Virus record (IMG/VR): IMGVR_UViG_3300025430_000910
Coordinates: 1-47,933 of that record
Length of the DNA: 47,933 bases
Source: a virus
Strand: one strand, 5' to 3'
Position 1 is the stretch's first letter. Each line of letters opens with the position of its first letter. Below the pieces are notes generated by a model. That model saw nothing but the letters and a program-made list of their open reading frames with translations. It did no database searches and was not told where the DNA came from. Below, piece after piece: positions 36,972 through 45,959 of this stretch. The position numbers and the translations under genes were made by a program.

Positions 36972-39900
36972 ATGGCAGATATACTAACGCCAGAAGTTCA
37001 AGCAAAGATACTCCAAGCTCATGGTCTTGACCCTGCAAAGTATGAGATTTCTCCCGATGGAACACAAGCTATTCCTAAGTCAGCTCTAAGTGTTTCTACT
37101 CCAACGCAAGCTGCTAAGACAAGTCTTGGTGTTGTTTCAGATAAAGACTTCGAAGATAATCCCGTTCAGGTTGCACCAACTTTACAAGCACAAGATAGTC
37201 CTCTTGTAACCACTGGAAGAACTGCTCTTGATACTGCACCTTCAATGGCTGCTGGTGGTGTTGGTGCTGCTAGTGCAATGAGTCTTGTTGCTCCGTGGGC
37301 GACTGGTGCTGCTCCAGCAACTATGGGTCTTTCTTTGTTAGCTATTCCTGCTGCTGGTTTGGCTGGTGCTTATGGTGGTTCTAAGATTGTTAGGACTGTA
37401 CAAGATGCACTAGCTCCAGAAGACTATAAGAAAAAACTTGCAGAGTCTCAAGCCGCAAATCCAATTGCAGCAGAGTTAGGTGGTGTTACTGCAATGCCTC
37501 TTGGTGGTTTAATGCCTTCGCCAAAGAATGTCTTGAGTGCTGGTGGAACTCTTGGTAAAGTAGTAACTGGACTAGCTAAGTCTCCAGAAGAGATTGCCAA
37601 CCTGATGAATGTTGGTACTGGTACAGTTATTGGTGCTGCTCAGCCAATGGCAGAAGGAGATTTCAAACCGGAAGATATTCTTAAGAACGCGGCAGAAGGT
37701 GCACTGTTCAACAACCCGAACAATGCTATTGGTCGTCGTCTTGGATTTGCACACGAAGGTCGCATTACTGCCGACCCTGCAAAGTTTCGTGAATTGCTTC
37801 TCCAGAGAATTGGACAGCAAGGTGGTGAAGAACTTGTTAATCCTGCTCCAAGTACAATGGCGGATGTGCAAACTACTTCTGGTGGGATACCTGTTAAGAG
37901 GGATGTAAGAACGGAGGACACCAGCAAGGAAGGCGAGGTTGCTAATGCTATGGCAGGGTACAAGATGGACATGACTCCGCATGGTCAGATTGCTAACATG
38001 GAAGGTGAAGGTGGTGTTGCAAATGACCCAGAGTTGGTAGCACAACGTAATGCTGAGAATGAGTTACGTCGCAGGGTTGAAGCACTCGCACCTAATCCGC
38101 AACGTGCTCTTGATTTCCAGAAAGCTAGGGGTGAAGAAGCTATTCAAACTTTACAGGAGAGACTACAAAATGAGAAAGACTTGCAGACACGGCAGCTTGG
38201 ACAAGACCTTCAAAAGTCTGGTCTCGGAACTGCCGTTAGTAGACCAGAAACCGTTGAAGGCAAGACTCCTTTCCCTCCATTTGCCAAAGCTAACAAATCT
38301 GTGGCAGGAGACCAAACTGCTAACGCTGCTGACTTGGCTGGAAGACAGACAGAACAAACCTTGGCTGGTATTTCGAAGAACGAACAAGACAAGTTCCAAG
38401 AAGCAGAAACACAACCAGTCCTAACAGAGGCTGGTAAACTACTGCAAGAACAGGCTCACGGAATGGGTCTGGATGTTAGCAGAGTTACACCGGAACTGTT
38501 TAATACTTGGGCACAAGAAATTAGTGCGTTACATGGTATCAAAGATACTGCTATTACTGGTGATGCTGCACACAAAGGAACGGCTCATACCAATGATAAG
38601 ACTACTAGTATCTTTGTACAAAATGCTGATGCTGGTACGCAGCCACACGAGAACTTCCATCATATATTTAAGTTCATGCCTGAAAGGGCTAAACAACAAC
38701 TCTTACTGGCAACCAAGCCAGAGTATGAAGCCTATGAAGCACAAAGGGCTGCTGCAGGTAAAGCTCCACTAAACGGTGGTCACGAAGAATACCTAGCGAC
38801 ACAGTTTGGCTACAAAGCTATCTCTCGGTTGATTGGTGCTGCTAAAGAATCCCCTCTTAAGAGATGGTGGAACGATACCAAATCTCTCTGGAAAGAGAAG
38901 TATGGTTCTGAACCGTCGGTTGAAGACCTGTACCGTGCTAACACCTACAAGCTGGTTAATGGTATTAGTAACATACCGAAAGGTGGTATTGGTGTACAGG
39001 CTGGTATGCTTGGGAAGAAGCATCAGAATAAAGACGAAGGCTTCCAAGACAAAGAAGGCAACCAAGTCCCTTTGAACAGACCAGAAGGCACGGAGAAAGC
39101 TTACTGGGAGATGCAGAAGAAGCAGCAGGAAGAAGAACAGACCAAAGGTTGGTTTGCGAAGATGCATGAAGCTGTGCAGAAGAACCAAGAGAAAGAAGAG
39201 GGTATTCAAAATTTGCAGAACGCCAACAAAGTTTATGAGGCTGCACAAGGCGGCACAAAAGAAGTAAAACAGGGTTTAATTCCCGGCAAAAAGACTACTT
39301 ACGAAGAGCGTCGTTTGCAGATGGTAGAACAGAGAAAACGCAATGCTGCCGAGATGGAAGCTATTCGTAATGGTGCTCCTGCACGTGAAGCTGGTCGTGC
39401 TCCGCTTTCGTATCCTATTGACGAGAAGGGTTATGTTCCACCACCCAATGCTCCTCCGCGTAGAATACCAATTACTCTCGAAGACAAAGATGTTCCTATC
39501 ATTAATAATGTTGTACGAGCCAAACTTGGTCGCATGATTAATCGTGCTGGCTTGCCTCACAACATAATGCCGGATGCAACCAAGGAAGATTTGGTTAGTA
39601 GAGTAACAATGGAAATCCAGAAGACTGGCCTAGATGCTAAGGCTGGTCGTGTTCATGAACGTGGTGCTGATATTGAACATGATGCTGATTCTTACTTCCC
39701 GATGGGACGTCATGATTTGCTTGCTACGACTGCCTCTCGTCGTGCACAAGAAGTTTTCAAAGACTGGATGGCAGAAGAAAAGGCCAAGAAGACTACGTCA
39801 CTTGATAGTGCTGTTGGCGATAATCGCACACTTCATGAAGTAATATCTGGTGCGGATAAGAATGTTGATACTCACGAACTTGAATCGGAAGGTAAGGAGA

Positions 39901-42900
39901 GTCTACAGGCTAATCCTGTCGAGAAGATTCCCAGTAAGATTAACGAAAAGTACGATACTACTAACAGTGACCTAGCTGGTATGCTAGAAGGTATGCAGGA
40001 ACGTTTTGGTGACGACCGTTTTGCTGAACACATTGCGAAGCTGGATGCAATGCCAGAAGGAACTCAGCTAGACAGTAAGAGCTGGATTGAGAAGAATATC
40101 CCGAAAGAAGATTTGAAGCATCAGGATAAAGAAGAGGGTATTCCGAAAGAGATTCAGACACGCATCAAAGACAGTGTTGTAAAGGAACCTGTTTATCACA
40201 GCACAGGTAAAGAGTACGACCGTGCTGACCCGGAAGCTGCTAGAGATGCATTTCAATCATCAGCCTTTGGTATGCATTTTGGTACCACTGACCAAGCCGA
40301 GGCACGCGCTAAAAGTTCATCTAGTGTGGTAGATAGAACTTCAAAGTACTATATCAATCTTACTAATCCATTTCGAGTTACAGATGATGGAGCCAACTTT
40401 AACCATCAGCTAAAGCTTGAAATGGACAAAGCTGGCATTACTGATAGACATACTCTAAAAGACCTTGATATCTACTCACAACAAACTGTCGCTAAGAAAC
40501 TTATCGAAGTTCTTCGTGACCATGATTATGATGGTCTTGTCTACAAGAATGACAAAGAAATACCTATTGGTGCAACACCGAAAGATTCCTACGTTGTCTT
40601 CGACAAGAATCAAATCATCAATGCCATCTCGCAGAAAAGAGACGAGAAAGGTGAGTTGTATCAAGACAAGGATGAAGGCTTGAAAAAGACTGGCGGAGTA
40701 ACTCCCGAACAGAAGTTTAACTTCTTGCGTATCATGCCAGAGCTTGACAAAGCTCGTCGTCTCTCTGGTGCAGAAGGCAAACCTGTCGCAGATGTGTTCC
40801 AACAATTCCCGACAGTTCGAGACGAGTTCTATGGTAAGTACAGCAACAAACCGCTGACTCTTGCCAGCAAGATGAACGCTGCTGATGTTAACTACGTTCA
40901 CAACTGGATGATAAATGAAGACATAGAGCAGAAGGACTACTCGAATATGATGAATAGTCCTGCCAAGAAAGCTCTGTACAATGCAACGAGAGAAGCTTTC
41001 AAGCAGAAACAACTTGACCAGATTCATGATGGTGAACAAGTTAGGGACTTTGATAGTAACGGCAAAGTGTTCATGCGCGATGCTAAAATCAATCCTTTCT
41101 ACTATCCCAGTGTGATGCGTCCAGATGCTATCGACGCTATCTTGTCGCACAAAGGTGACTACAAACGCTACCAGAATATGCTTCTGGAACACTGGGGTGG
41201 AGTAAACAATCCGCAAGCACTTGCTAAACTAGCTGCTCTCAAGGCTTCTAGTGATGCCTCACAACCTAATGCCACTCGTTTCGGTGCTAATCGTTTGACC
41301 GAAGGTGCAGGACTTCCTGCCGAGTTGAGAGTTAAAGACTTTTCGAAGACTGTCTCGAAGTACTTTAATAAGGTTGCGACCGACAGAGCTTGGTACAACT
41401 TGGTAGAAAAGAATCCAGAAGTTAGCAAGTTGATTAACCCCGAGAATGTCAACGGTGTGCATCATGAGTTCGAAGGAATAATCAATAAGATTAAGGGTGA
41501 ACCGTTTGACAAGAACGCAGGAACTTTGGCGGCAGTTAATCGTGTTGTTACTAGCGCGTTACTCGGACCTATGACCAACATTCATATTGGTTGGTCAACA
41601 ATCTTTAACCCTTTCCAGTACATTAAGGCTAGCGAACTTGCTACTGTCTACCCGAAAGCTATGGCTAATTGGGGCGCTGCTGCTGAGAAGATTTATGAGA
41701 ACGGTTATAAGAGAAGGGATTTAAATACTCTGGCGGATATCACCGACTCACAGAATACTTTCATCCAGAAGATGCAAGCTGTTAGCTCACTAGTTGGAAA
41801 GGTTAACGGAAGAGATTTCACTGACCGTGTGAGCAAGACTTTTGCACAGGCTTTCGGCGAACAAGTTGTTCCTCTGCGTATCGAGGGTGCAAGACAGGGT
41901 GATAAGTGGTCACAGAAACTGATGATGCAGCTTGACCCCAACTGGACAAAAGAAAAGCAGTATAGCAAACAAGAGATTGCTAGTATGTCCAGCACACTTG
42001 GTGGTCTAATTCACGGTGCACATGACTATAGAACTTTGCCAGAACTAATGACTAGAGAGAGTTGGGCACAACCTTTCTTGTCTCTACAAAGTTGGTCTGT
42101 TTCGCAAACAAATCAGTGGATGAAACACGTCTGGGAACCTGCTACGCAAGGCAATTTCCAACCGTTGTTCATGTCTGCTCTTGGTGCGGCAGTTGGTGGT
42201 TATGTTATTCAGCAGTTACGCCAGCAGATGATGGATAAGAAGTCTAACATTCCTTCTCTGACAGAGATTGCGAATAGCAGCAAAGGTTTGTCTGGTAACA
42301 TTCCGCTGTTAGCCTACAACTTCATGCAAATGGCTTCCTTTACAGGATTCATGGGCATTGGTTCTTCTCTCGCGAAAATGAGCTTTGATACCGCGTACAA
42401 GAACATACCACAAAGCGCCACGTTTCCTCTTGACGAAGCTATCACAAATGTCGGTAGTGTTATCTCAGAAGCATTTTCGGCTTGGCAACAGAATCCTACT
42501 GCTGATAACTTCATGCGCATCTTCCCGCAAGCCATGATTGATATGGCGAAGGAGAACGTACAAACTGCTCGTATTGCCAACAACTGGATGACTGACAAAG
42601 GAGTCAGTACGCAAACGGAAAACTACAAGTACAAAGTCAACACTGGTGAGCAAGACCTACGCCGTTACAAGATGGCAGAAGGTCAACCGTATGACCAGCA
42701 GACCGAGAGCAATAATAATCCGTATTTAAATATGCAGCAGAAGGATTTTAAACGCACAACTGATATGCGTGAAGCTGCGAAAGAAGTTCCGAGTTTAGTG
42801 CAGTTAGCTATTAGCAGGGCTGCAGGAAATCCAGAGATATTGAAAAACCAGTTGGATTCTTTGAAGCAGAACAGTTATCAGACCATGCCTTCGCCAGAAA

Positions 42901-43043
42901 ATATGCCAGTACAGTTTGGCAGATACTATCAGTATCTAGTGAAGACGATTGGCCCAGAAGCAGCGAAAGCGCGTATGATAGACTATATGCGCACGAATGC
43001 AATTAACAAGGCGAAGGAGTCTATGATTCCTTCTCTCCGTTAA
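36972..43043 (+). CDS. Giant polyvalent ejected protein (2023 aa) with zincin-like and ADP-ribosyltransferase-like domains
   Basis: 2023 residues, the largest gene. Order: hydrophobic segments near 85-145 (VGAASAMSLVAPWATGAAPA); a zincin-like site PHENFHHIF near 558-566 with a possible third ligand GGHEEYLA near 605; a region at about 842-958 reminiscent of sigma-70 region 2/3 (ATKEDLVSRVTMEIQ, KTTSLDSAVGDNRTLHEV); and an ADP-ribosyltransferase-like (ART-PolyVal) domain at about 1070-1220 (VYHSTGKEYD, AFGMHFGTTDQAE, YDGLVYKN). A long helical C-terminus has membrane-like segments near 1730-1820. Short QDKDEG-type linkers recur between domains. It is probably injected with DNA and may form the envelope channel and modify host proteins. 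Confidence 0.72.
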   Translation: MADILTPEVQAKILQAHGLDPAKYEISPDGTQAIPKSALSVSTPTQAAKTSLGVVSDKDFEDNPVQVAPTLQAQDSPLVTTGRTALDTAPSMAAGGVGAASAMSLVAPWATGAAPATMGLSLLAIPAAGLAGAYGGSKIVRTVQDALAPEDYKKKLAESQAANPIAAELGGVTAMPLGGLMPSPKNVLSAGGTLGKVVTGLAKSPEEIANLMNVGTGTVIGAAQPMAEGDFKPEDILKNAAEGALFNNPNNAIGRRLGFAHEGRITADPAKFRELLLQRIGQQGGEELVNPAPSTMADVQTTSGGIPVKRDVRTEDTSKEGEVANAMAGYKMDMTPHGQIANMEGEGGVANDPELVAQRNAENELRRRVEALAPNPQRALDFQKARGEEAIQTLQERLQNEKDLQTRQLGQDLQKSGLGTAVSRPETVEGKTPFPPFAKANKSVAGDQTANAADLAGRQTEQTLAGISKNEQDKFQEAETQPVLTEAGKLLQEQAHGMGLDVSRVTPELFNTWAQEISALHGIKDTAITGDAAHKGTAHTNDKTTSIFVQNADAGTQPHENFHHIFKFMPERAKQQLLLATKPEYEAYEAQRAAAGKAPLNGGHEEYLATQFGYKAISRLIGAAKESPLKRWWNDTKSLWKEKYGSEPSVEDLYRANTYKLVNGISNIPKGGIGVQAGMLGKKHQNKDEGFQDKEGNQVPLNRPEGTEKAYWEMQKKQQEEEQTKGWFAKMHEAVQKNQEKEEGIQNLQNANKVYEAAQGGTKEVKQGLIPGKKTTYEERRLQMVEQRKRNAAEMEAIRNGAPAREAGRAPLSYPIDEKGYVPPPNAPPRRIPITLEDKDVPIINNVVRAKLGRMINRAGLPHNIMPDATKEDLVSRVTMEIQKTGLDAKAGRVHERGADIEHDADSYFPMGRHDLLATTASRRAQEVFKDWMAEEKAKKTTSLDSAVGDNRTLHEVISGADKNVDTHELESEGKESLQANPVEKIPSKINEKYDTTNSDLAGMLEGMQERFGDDRFAEHIAKLDAMPEGTQLDSKSWIEKNIPKEDLKHQDKEEGIPKEIQTRIKDSVVKEPVYHSTGKEYDRADPEAARDAFQSSAFGMHFGTTDQAEARAKSSSSVVDRTSKYYINLTNPFRVTDDGANFNHQLKLEMDKAGITDRHTLKDLDIYSQQTVAKKLIEVLRDHDYDGLVYKNDKEIPIGATPKDSYVVFDKNQIINAISQKRDEKGELYQDKDEGLKKTGGVTPEQKFNFLRIMPELDKARRLSGAEGKPVADVFQQFPTVRDEFYGKYSNKPLTLASKMNAADVNYVHNWMINEDIEQKDYSNMMNSPAKKALYNATREAFKQKQLDQIHDGEQVRDFDSNGKVFMRDAKINPFYYPSVMRPDAIDAILSHKGDYKRYQNMLLEHWGGVNNPQALAKLAALKASSDASQPNATRFGANRLTEGAGLPAELRVKDFSKTVSKYFNKVATDRAWYNLVEKNPEVSKLINPENVNGVHHEFEGIINKIKGEPFDKNAGTLAAVNRVVTSALLGPMTNIHIGWSTIFNPFQYIKASELATVYPKAMANWGAAAEKIYENGYKRRDLNTLADITDSQNTFIQKMQAVSSLVGKVNGRDFTDRVSKTFAQAFGEQVVPLRIEGARQGDKWSQKLMMQLDPNWTKEKQYSKQEIASMSSTLGGLIHGAHDYRTLPELMTRESWAQPFLSLQSWSVSQTNQWMKHVWEPATQGNFQPLFMSALGAAVGGYVIQQLRQQMMDKKSNIPSLTEIANSSKGLSGNIPLLAYNFMQMASFTGFMGIGSSLAKMSFDTAYKNIPQSATFPLDEAITNVGSVISEAFSAWQQNPTADNFMRIFPQAMIDMAKENVQTARIANNWMTDKGVSTQTENYKYKVNTGEQDLRRYKMAEGQPYDQQTESNNNPYLNMQQKDFKRTTDMREAAKEVPSLVQLAISRAAGNPEILKNQLDSLKQNSYQTMPSPENMPVQFGRYYQYLVKTIGPEAAKARMIDYMRTNAINKAKESMIPSLR

Positions 43044-44401
43044 ATCTTCGGTTGTTTGACAAGCTCATAGTACACTGTCTTTTCGTCTGTGAGCTTGTCA
43101 GTTTCTGTCCTAGTAGTAATCTTACCCAAATCCTGTAATCCAGAGAGTGCTTGTTCTAAGTCCTCTTTGGATGCAGACTCCCAGAACGTACCAAGAAGGT
43201 CTACGAAAGTAGCATGACCCTTTGAGAGTTCAGCTTCGATACCACGGGAGATAGAAGCAAGTGGATTCTTTCCCTCAAAGACAAGGGCTAAGTGCATTGT
43301 CTTTTCTTCCTTGTCCAAGAACTTCATAGCCCTCTCAAAAGTCTCACGTGGGATATGCATTTCTGTGGACTCCATAAAGTGCAATGCCATTGCAATCTTC
43401 ATGGTGTGGATGTTACGACGAGAGTAGTAAGCATCCAGTTTGTTACTTTGTGATGCTCTCTTGCTATTATCACTCTCGTAGTCCGACCACCATTCCTGCA
43501 ACCAGTTCATCGTAGATTGTTCTACTTGAACTTGTCCGTAAAGGTCAGTGAGTTTCTTAACGTGTTCCTGTAATACTTTGCGATGCTCTTTCTGCTCGTC
43601 TGTCAGTTCAGGAAGAAAAAACACTGACTTACGATTACGGGCCGCATAAATGTAAAAGGTTCTAGAGGAATAACCTTGAGATAGAAGTTTGTCGTCAAAA
43701 GTATCCTGCATGAAATCTGGGTTTGTACCTCCGAAAAAGTTGAGACATACTCTACGTATTCTATCGCGACCTTGAGTTTTAGTTGCGTATTCGTATGTCT
43801 CACCACAGTCGTAAGCTTGGATAAGAAAGTTAACAAGTGATTCAGTATTCTTACGAAAGAGAGAAGCTATTTCTTCTAGGCAGAAACAAAGAGAAGAATG
43901 TGAGTAAGCCTTTAGGACGTCACGTTTAGCGTTCTCGTCATAGGCTGTGTAGTTGATACGACGTATACAACGTGACATTGATTGTACAAGGGCTTCATAA
44001 GTTACTGCATCTGCGGCTATTGGAATCACGTTTGCTGGCTCGGCTATCTGGTCTTTAGAACCTGAGTTCTGTTCTTTGTTTGCTGCCTGTAAAGTTGCCT
44101 CTTGCATCATCTGCGCTAACTGCTGTTCTTCTGGCGTATTGCCGATGCTTGGTGGTTTGATATCTTGTAGCTTGTGATGTGATAAAAGTTCTGCAACAGG
44201 TCTGATAACTTGACCCTTGCCAATTCCGGGCTTGCCAACCAAAGTTACATAGATATTAGGATACACGCGACGGTGCTCTGGCGGACACCAAACACGACGT
44301 TGAAGAGCAGCACAGATAGTATAAACAAAACCCCAATCAATATAGTTTTGTGGACTAGCAAGTCCTTCAGTATATTTCTGCCAACGTTCCCAATTTGTCA
44401 T
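43040..44401 (-). CDS. DUF3987/YfjI-like P-loop ATPase, replication helicase candidate (453 aa)
   Basis: Walker A LVGKPGIGKGQV (about 53-64) follows a helical start. The middle is Gln/Glu-rich, and a Walker-B-like LCFCLEEIASLF (about 171-182) and NFFGGTNPDFMQ (about 223-234) follow. Layout matches DUF3987 ATPases often linked to phage primase/helicase activities. It overlaps the polymerase part by 4 nt. Its stop codon overlaps that of the giant gene on the other strand. Exact activity is not shown. Confidence 0.65.
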   Translation of the reverse strand: MTNWERWQKYTEGLASPQNYIDWGFVYTICAALQRRVWCPPEHRRVYPNIYVTLVGKPGIGKGQVIRPVAELLSHHKLQDIKPPSIGNTPEEQQLAQMMQEATLQAANKEQNSGSKDQIAEPANVIPIAADAVTYEALVQSMSRCIRRINYTAYDENAKRDVLKAYSHSSLCFCLEEIASLFRKNTESLVNFLIQAYDCGETYEYATKTQGRDRIRRVCLNFFGGTNPDFMQDTFDDKLLSQGYSSRTFYIYAARNRKSVFFLPELTDEQKEHRKVLQEHVKKLTDLYGQVQVEQSTMNWLQEWWSDYESDNSKRASQSNKLDAYYSRRNIHTMKIAMALHFMESTEMHIPRETFERAMKFLDKEEKTMHLALVFEGKNPLASISRGIEAELSKGHATFVDLLGTFWESASKEDLEQALSGLQDLGKITTRTETDKLTDEKTVYYELVKQPKI

Positions 44402-45435
44402 ACGTTAATCTCTTTCAAACCAATAGGGTTCTTTTCAGGGTGAAACGGACGCCAGTTGAAACCAGCAGAGGTTTCAGAGCGCATCCTAAAATGTGTACCG
44501 TCAAAAGGAGAAACCAACTCTTGCTCGATGAACTCTTTCATCTTCGCACCGCAAGCTAAAGCATCTACAATCGGACACTGACACATATACGAGTCATGTG
44601 TATTAGCAAGCAAGTCCCATGCCAGATTCTCCTGTTCTATGAACGATTGTAACTTTGCGTAAGCAATGTTTGTTATCTCGCCAACCGTACTCTGTGGAAT
44701 CCAAGAGTAGTATTCCTTCCAGTCAGACTCTTTAAAGTATGGTTGAGTTATCTGGTAAGGGTGACCGTGTAAATTGTAAAGCACTCGGTTACGTTTAACC
44801 TGTGCCTGTACCGACATATGAAAGTCTTCTTTAATCTCAGGATATAGCCTGTGTTTCGTGCCAATAAAGCGTTCTGAATCTGCTTTACTAATTACAATCT
44901 TACCACCAGACTTCTCGAGAATATTCATCCGAAATGTTGGCGGCTGAATATCATAGTTCGATGAGTGTTCTGTCTGCTTACCAAGATAGTAATATCGTTC
45001 TGTCAGCGCCCAACCATCCGAAGACTTAATACAACCATCGAGTGACTTCCAGAGAGGATTCTTCTTTAGCTCTGGAATCGGTGTTGCAATGATTTTCTTA
45101 ATGTCTAGTTCATCTTGAGATTGTATAAAGTTGTGCTCTTGCATCTTCCGCGGCCAAACATCCTCGAACAAATGGACACAGATATATGTGTGCGGTTTGA
45201 TACCATTCTTAAAGAGAGCACGATAGTTACCGTCGCGTGTCAGATAGGAAACAATCAGAGCCTCAGCACCAGCTTGGTCTGTCTGCACGAATATCTTACC
45301 TTCGTCAGGTACATATATCTCGCGCATAGACTTCTCAATGTTCTGGAGATTACCTCCCCATTTCTTGAGAATCTTGCTAGAGCTAAGACGAAACGTTTTC
45401 GTTCCGGTTAGCTTGTATGTCGTGCTATTTCTCAT
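44398..45435 (-). CDS. DNA polymerase I family A, C-terminal (palm/fingers) part of a split polymerase
   Basis: 345 residues. LTGTKTFRLSSSKILKKWGG and NLQNIEKSMREIYVPDEGK, then motif A FVQTDQAGAEALIV (about 50-63), a divergent O-helix (motif B) near RYYYLGKQTEHSSNYD, and motif C ANTHDSYM (about 291-298). In usual polymerases this continues directly from the exonuclease part, which here is a separate gene at 45956-47551 with two small genes between. The two products should associate to form the replicative enzyme. It overlaps both neighbours by a few bases. Confidence 0.85.
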   Translation of the reverse strand: MRNSTTYKLTGTKTFRLSSSKILKKWGGNLQNIEKSMREIYVPDEGKIFVQTDQAGAEALIVSYLTRDGNYRALFKNGIKPHTYICVHLFEDVWPRKMQEHNFIQSQDELDIKKIIATPIPELKKNPLWKSLDGCIKSSDGWALTERYYYLGKQTEHSSNYDIQPPTFRMNILEKSGGKIVISKADSERFIGTKHRLYPEIKEDFHMSVQAQVKRNRVLYNLHGHPYQITQPYFKESDWKEYYSWIPQSTVGEITNIAYAKLQSFIEQENLAWDLLANTHDSYMCQCPIVDALACGAKMKEFIEQELVSPFDGTHFRMRSETSAGFNWRPFHPEKNPIGLKEINV

Positions 45436-45625
45436 AGACTACAACACCCAAATTAGTTGGTCTAAGCGATGATGGAATCTTGCTTATTTTAGCGTCTTCT
45501 TGAGTCCAAGAATAGCCACGCGCAGAAAGCCATTTTAATTGTTCATCGGTCGGTCTAAGCTTAAGACGTTTACCAATCGTAACGCCAGATGATTTCTTGG
45601 TATTTGATTTTTTCGAGCCGCTCAT
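45425..45625 (-). CDS. Small basic protein inside the split polymerase locus (66 aa)
   Basis: Ser/Lys-rich start (MSGSKKSNTKKSSGVTIGKR), then DEQLKWLSARGYSWTQEDAK. Overlaps the polymerase palm gene by 11 nt and the 45570-45959 gene by 56 nt. It has no homing-endonuclease motif. It may bridge the two polymerase parts, but that is speculation. Confidence 0.5.
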   Translation of the reverse strand: MSGSKKSNTKKSSGVTIGKRLKLRPTDEQLKWLSARGYSWTQEDAKISKIPSSLRPTNLGVVVYEK

Positions 45626-45959
45626 AAAGATATTTGTGTAAGAATGGTGCTAACTCTTTCAGACGAGAACAACCTTCGCCTATCTTACGGAGTGGAATAA
45701 CAAGACGACCATCGTTAGGAATGGCTTCAAAGCACTTGTCGATATGCTCATAACAAGCATGGTCACTGTCAGTAAAGTAACGTGCGCCGCTATTACAAAA
45801 CTTGTACATAGTGACAATTGGAAAGGTATTGCTATGACCTTTAATCCAAGCTTGTCCATCAGCCGATTTACCTTGTACGTCAAAACCATAAAGAAAGATT
45901 AGCTTGTCTTTATAGTGTTCGCAACAACCATTTGAAATTCTGTAAGGCAGTTCTATCAT
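45570..45959 (-). CDS. DUF7831-like phage protein inside the split polymerase locus (129 aa)
   Basis: Pattern YGFDVQGKSADGQAWIKGHS, ARYFTDSDHACYEHIDKCFE and VIPLRKIGEGCSRLKELAPF resembles a conserved phage family of unknown function (FTDxD and a late IPL-x-G-x-G element). It overlaps the first polymerase part by 4 nt and has no GIY-YIG, HNH or LAGLIDADG motif, so it does not look like an intron endonuclease. Role unknown. Confidence 0.55.
   Translation of the reverse strand: MIELPYRISNGCCEHYKDKLIFLYGFDVQGKSADGQAWIKGHSNTFPIVTMYKFCNSGARYFTDSDHACYEHIDKCFEAIPNDGRLVIPLRKIGEGCSRLKELAPFLHKYLYERLEKIKYQEIIWRYDW

Noticed and set aside
45425-45959. Intron or homing endonuclease splitting the polymerase
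   Set aside because: Neither small protein shows HNH, GIY-YIG or LAGLIDADG motifs and no intron core could be recognised by eye.
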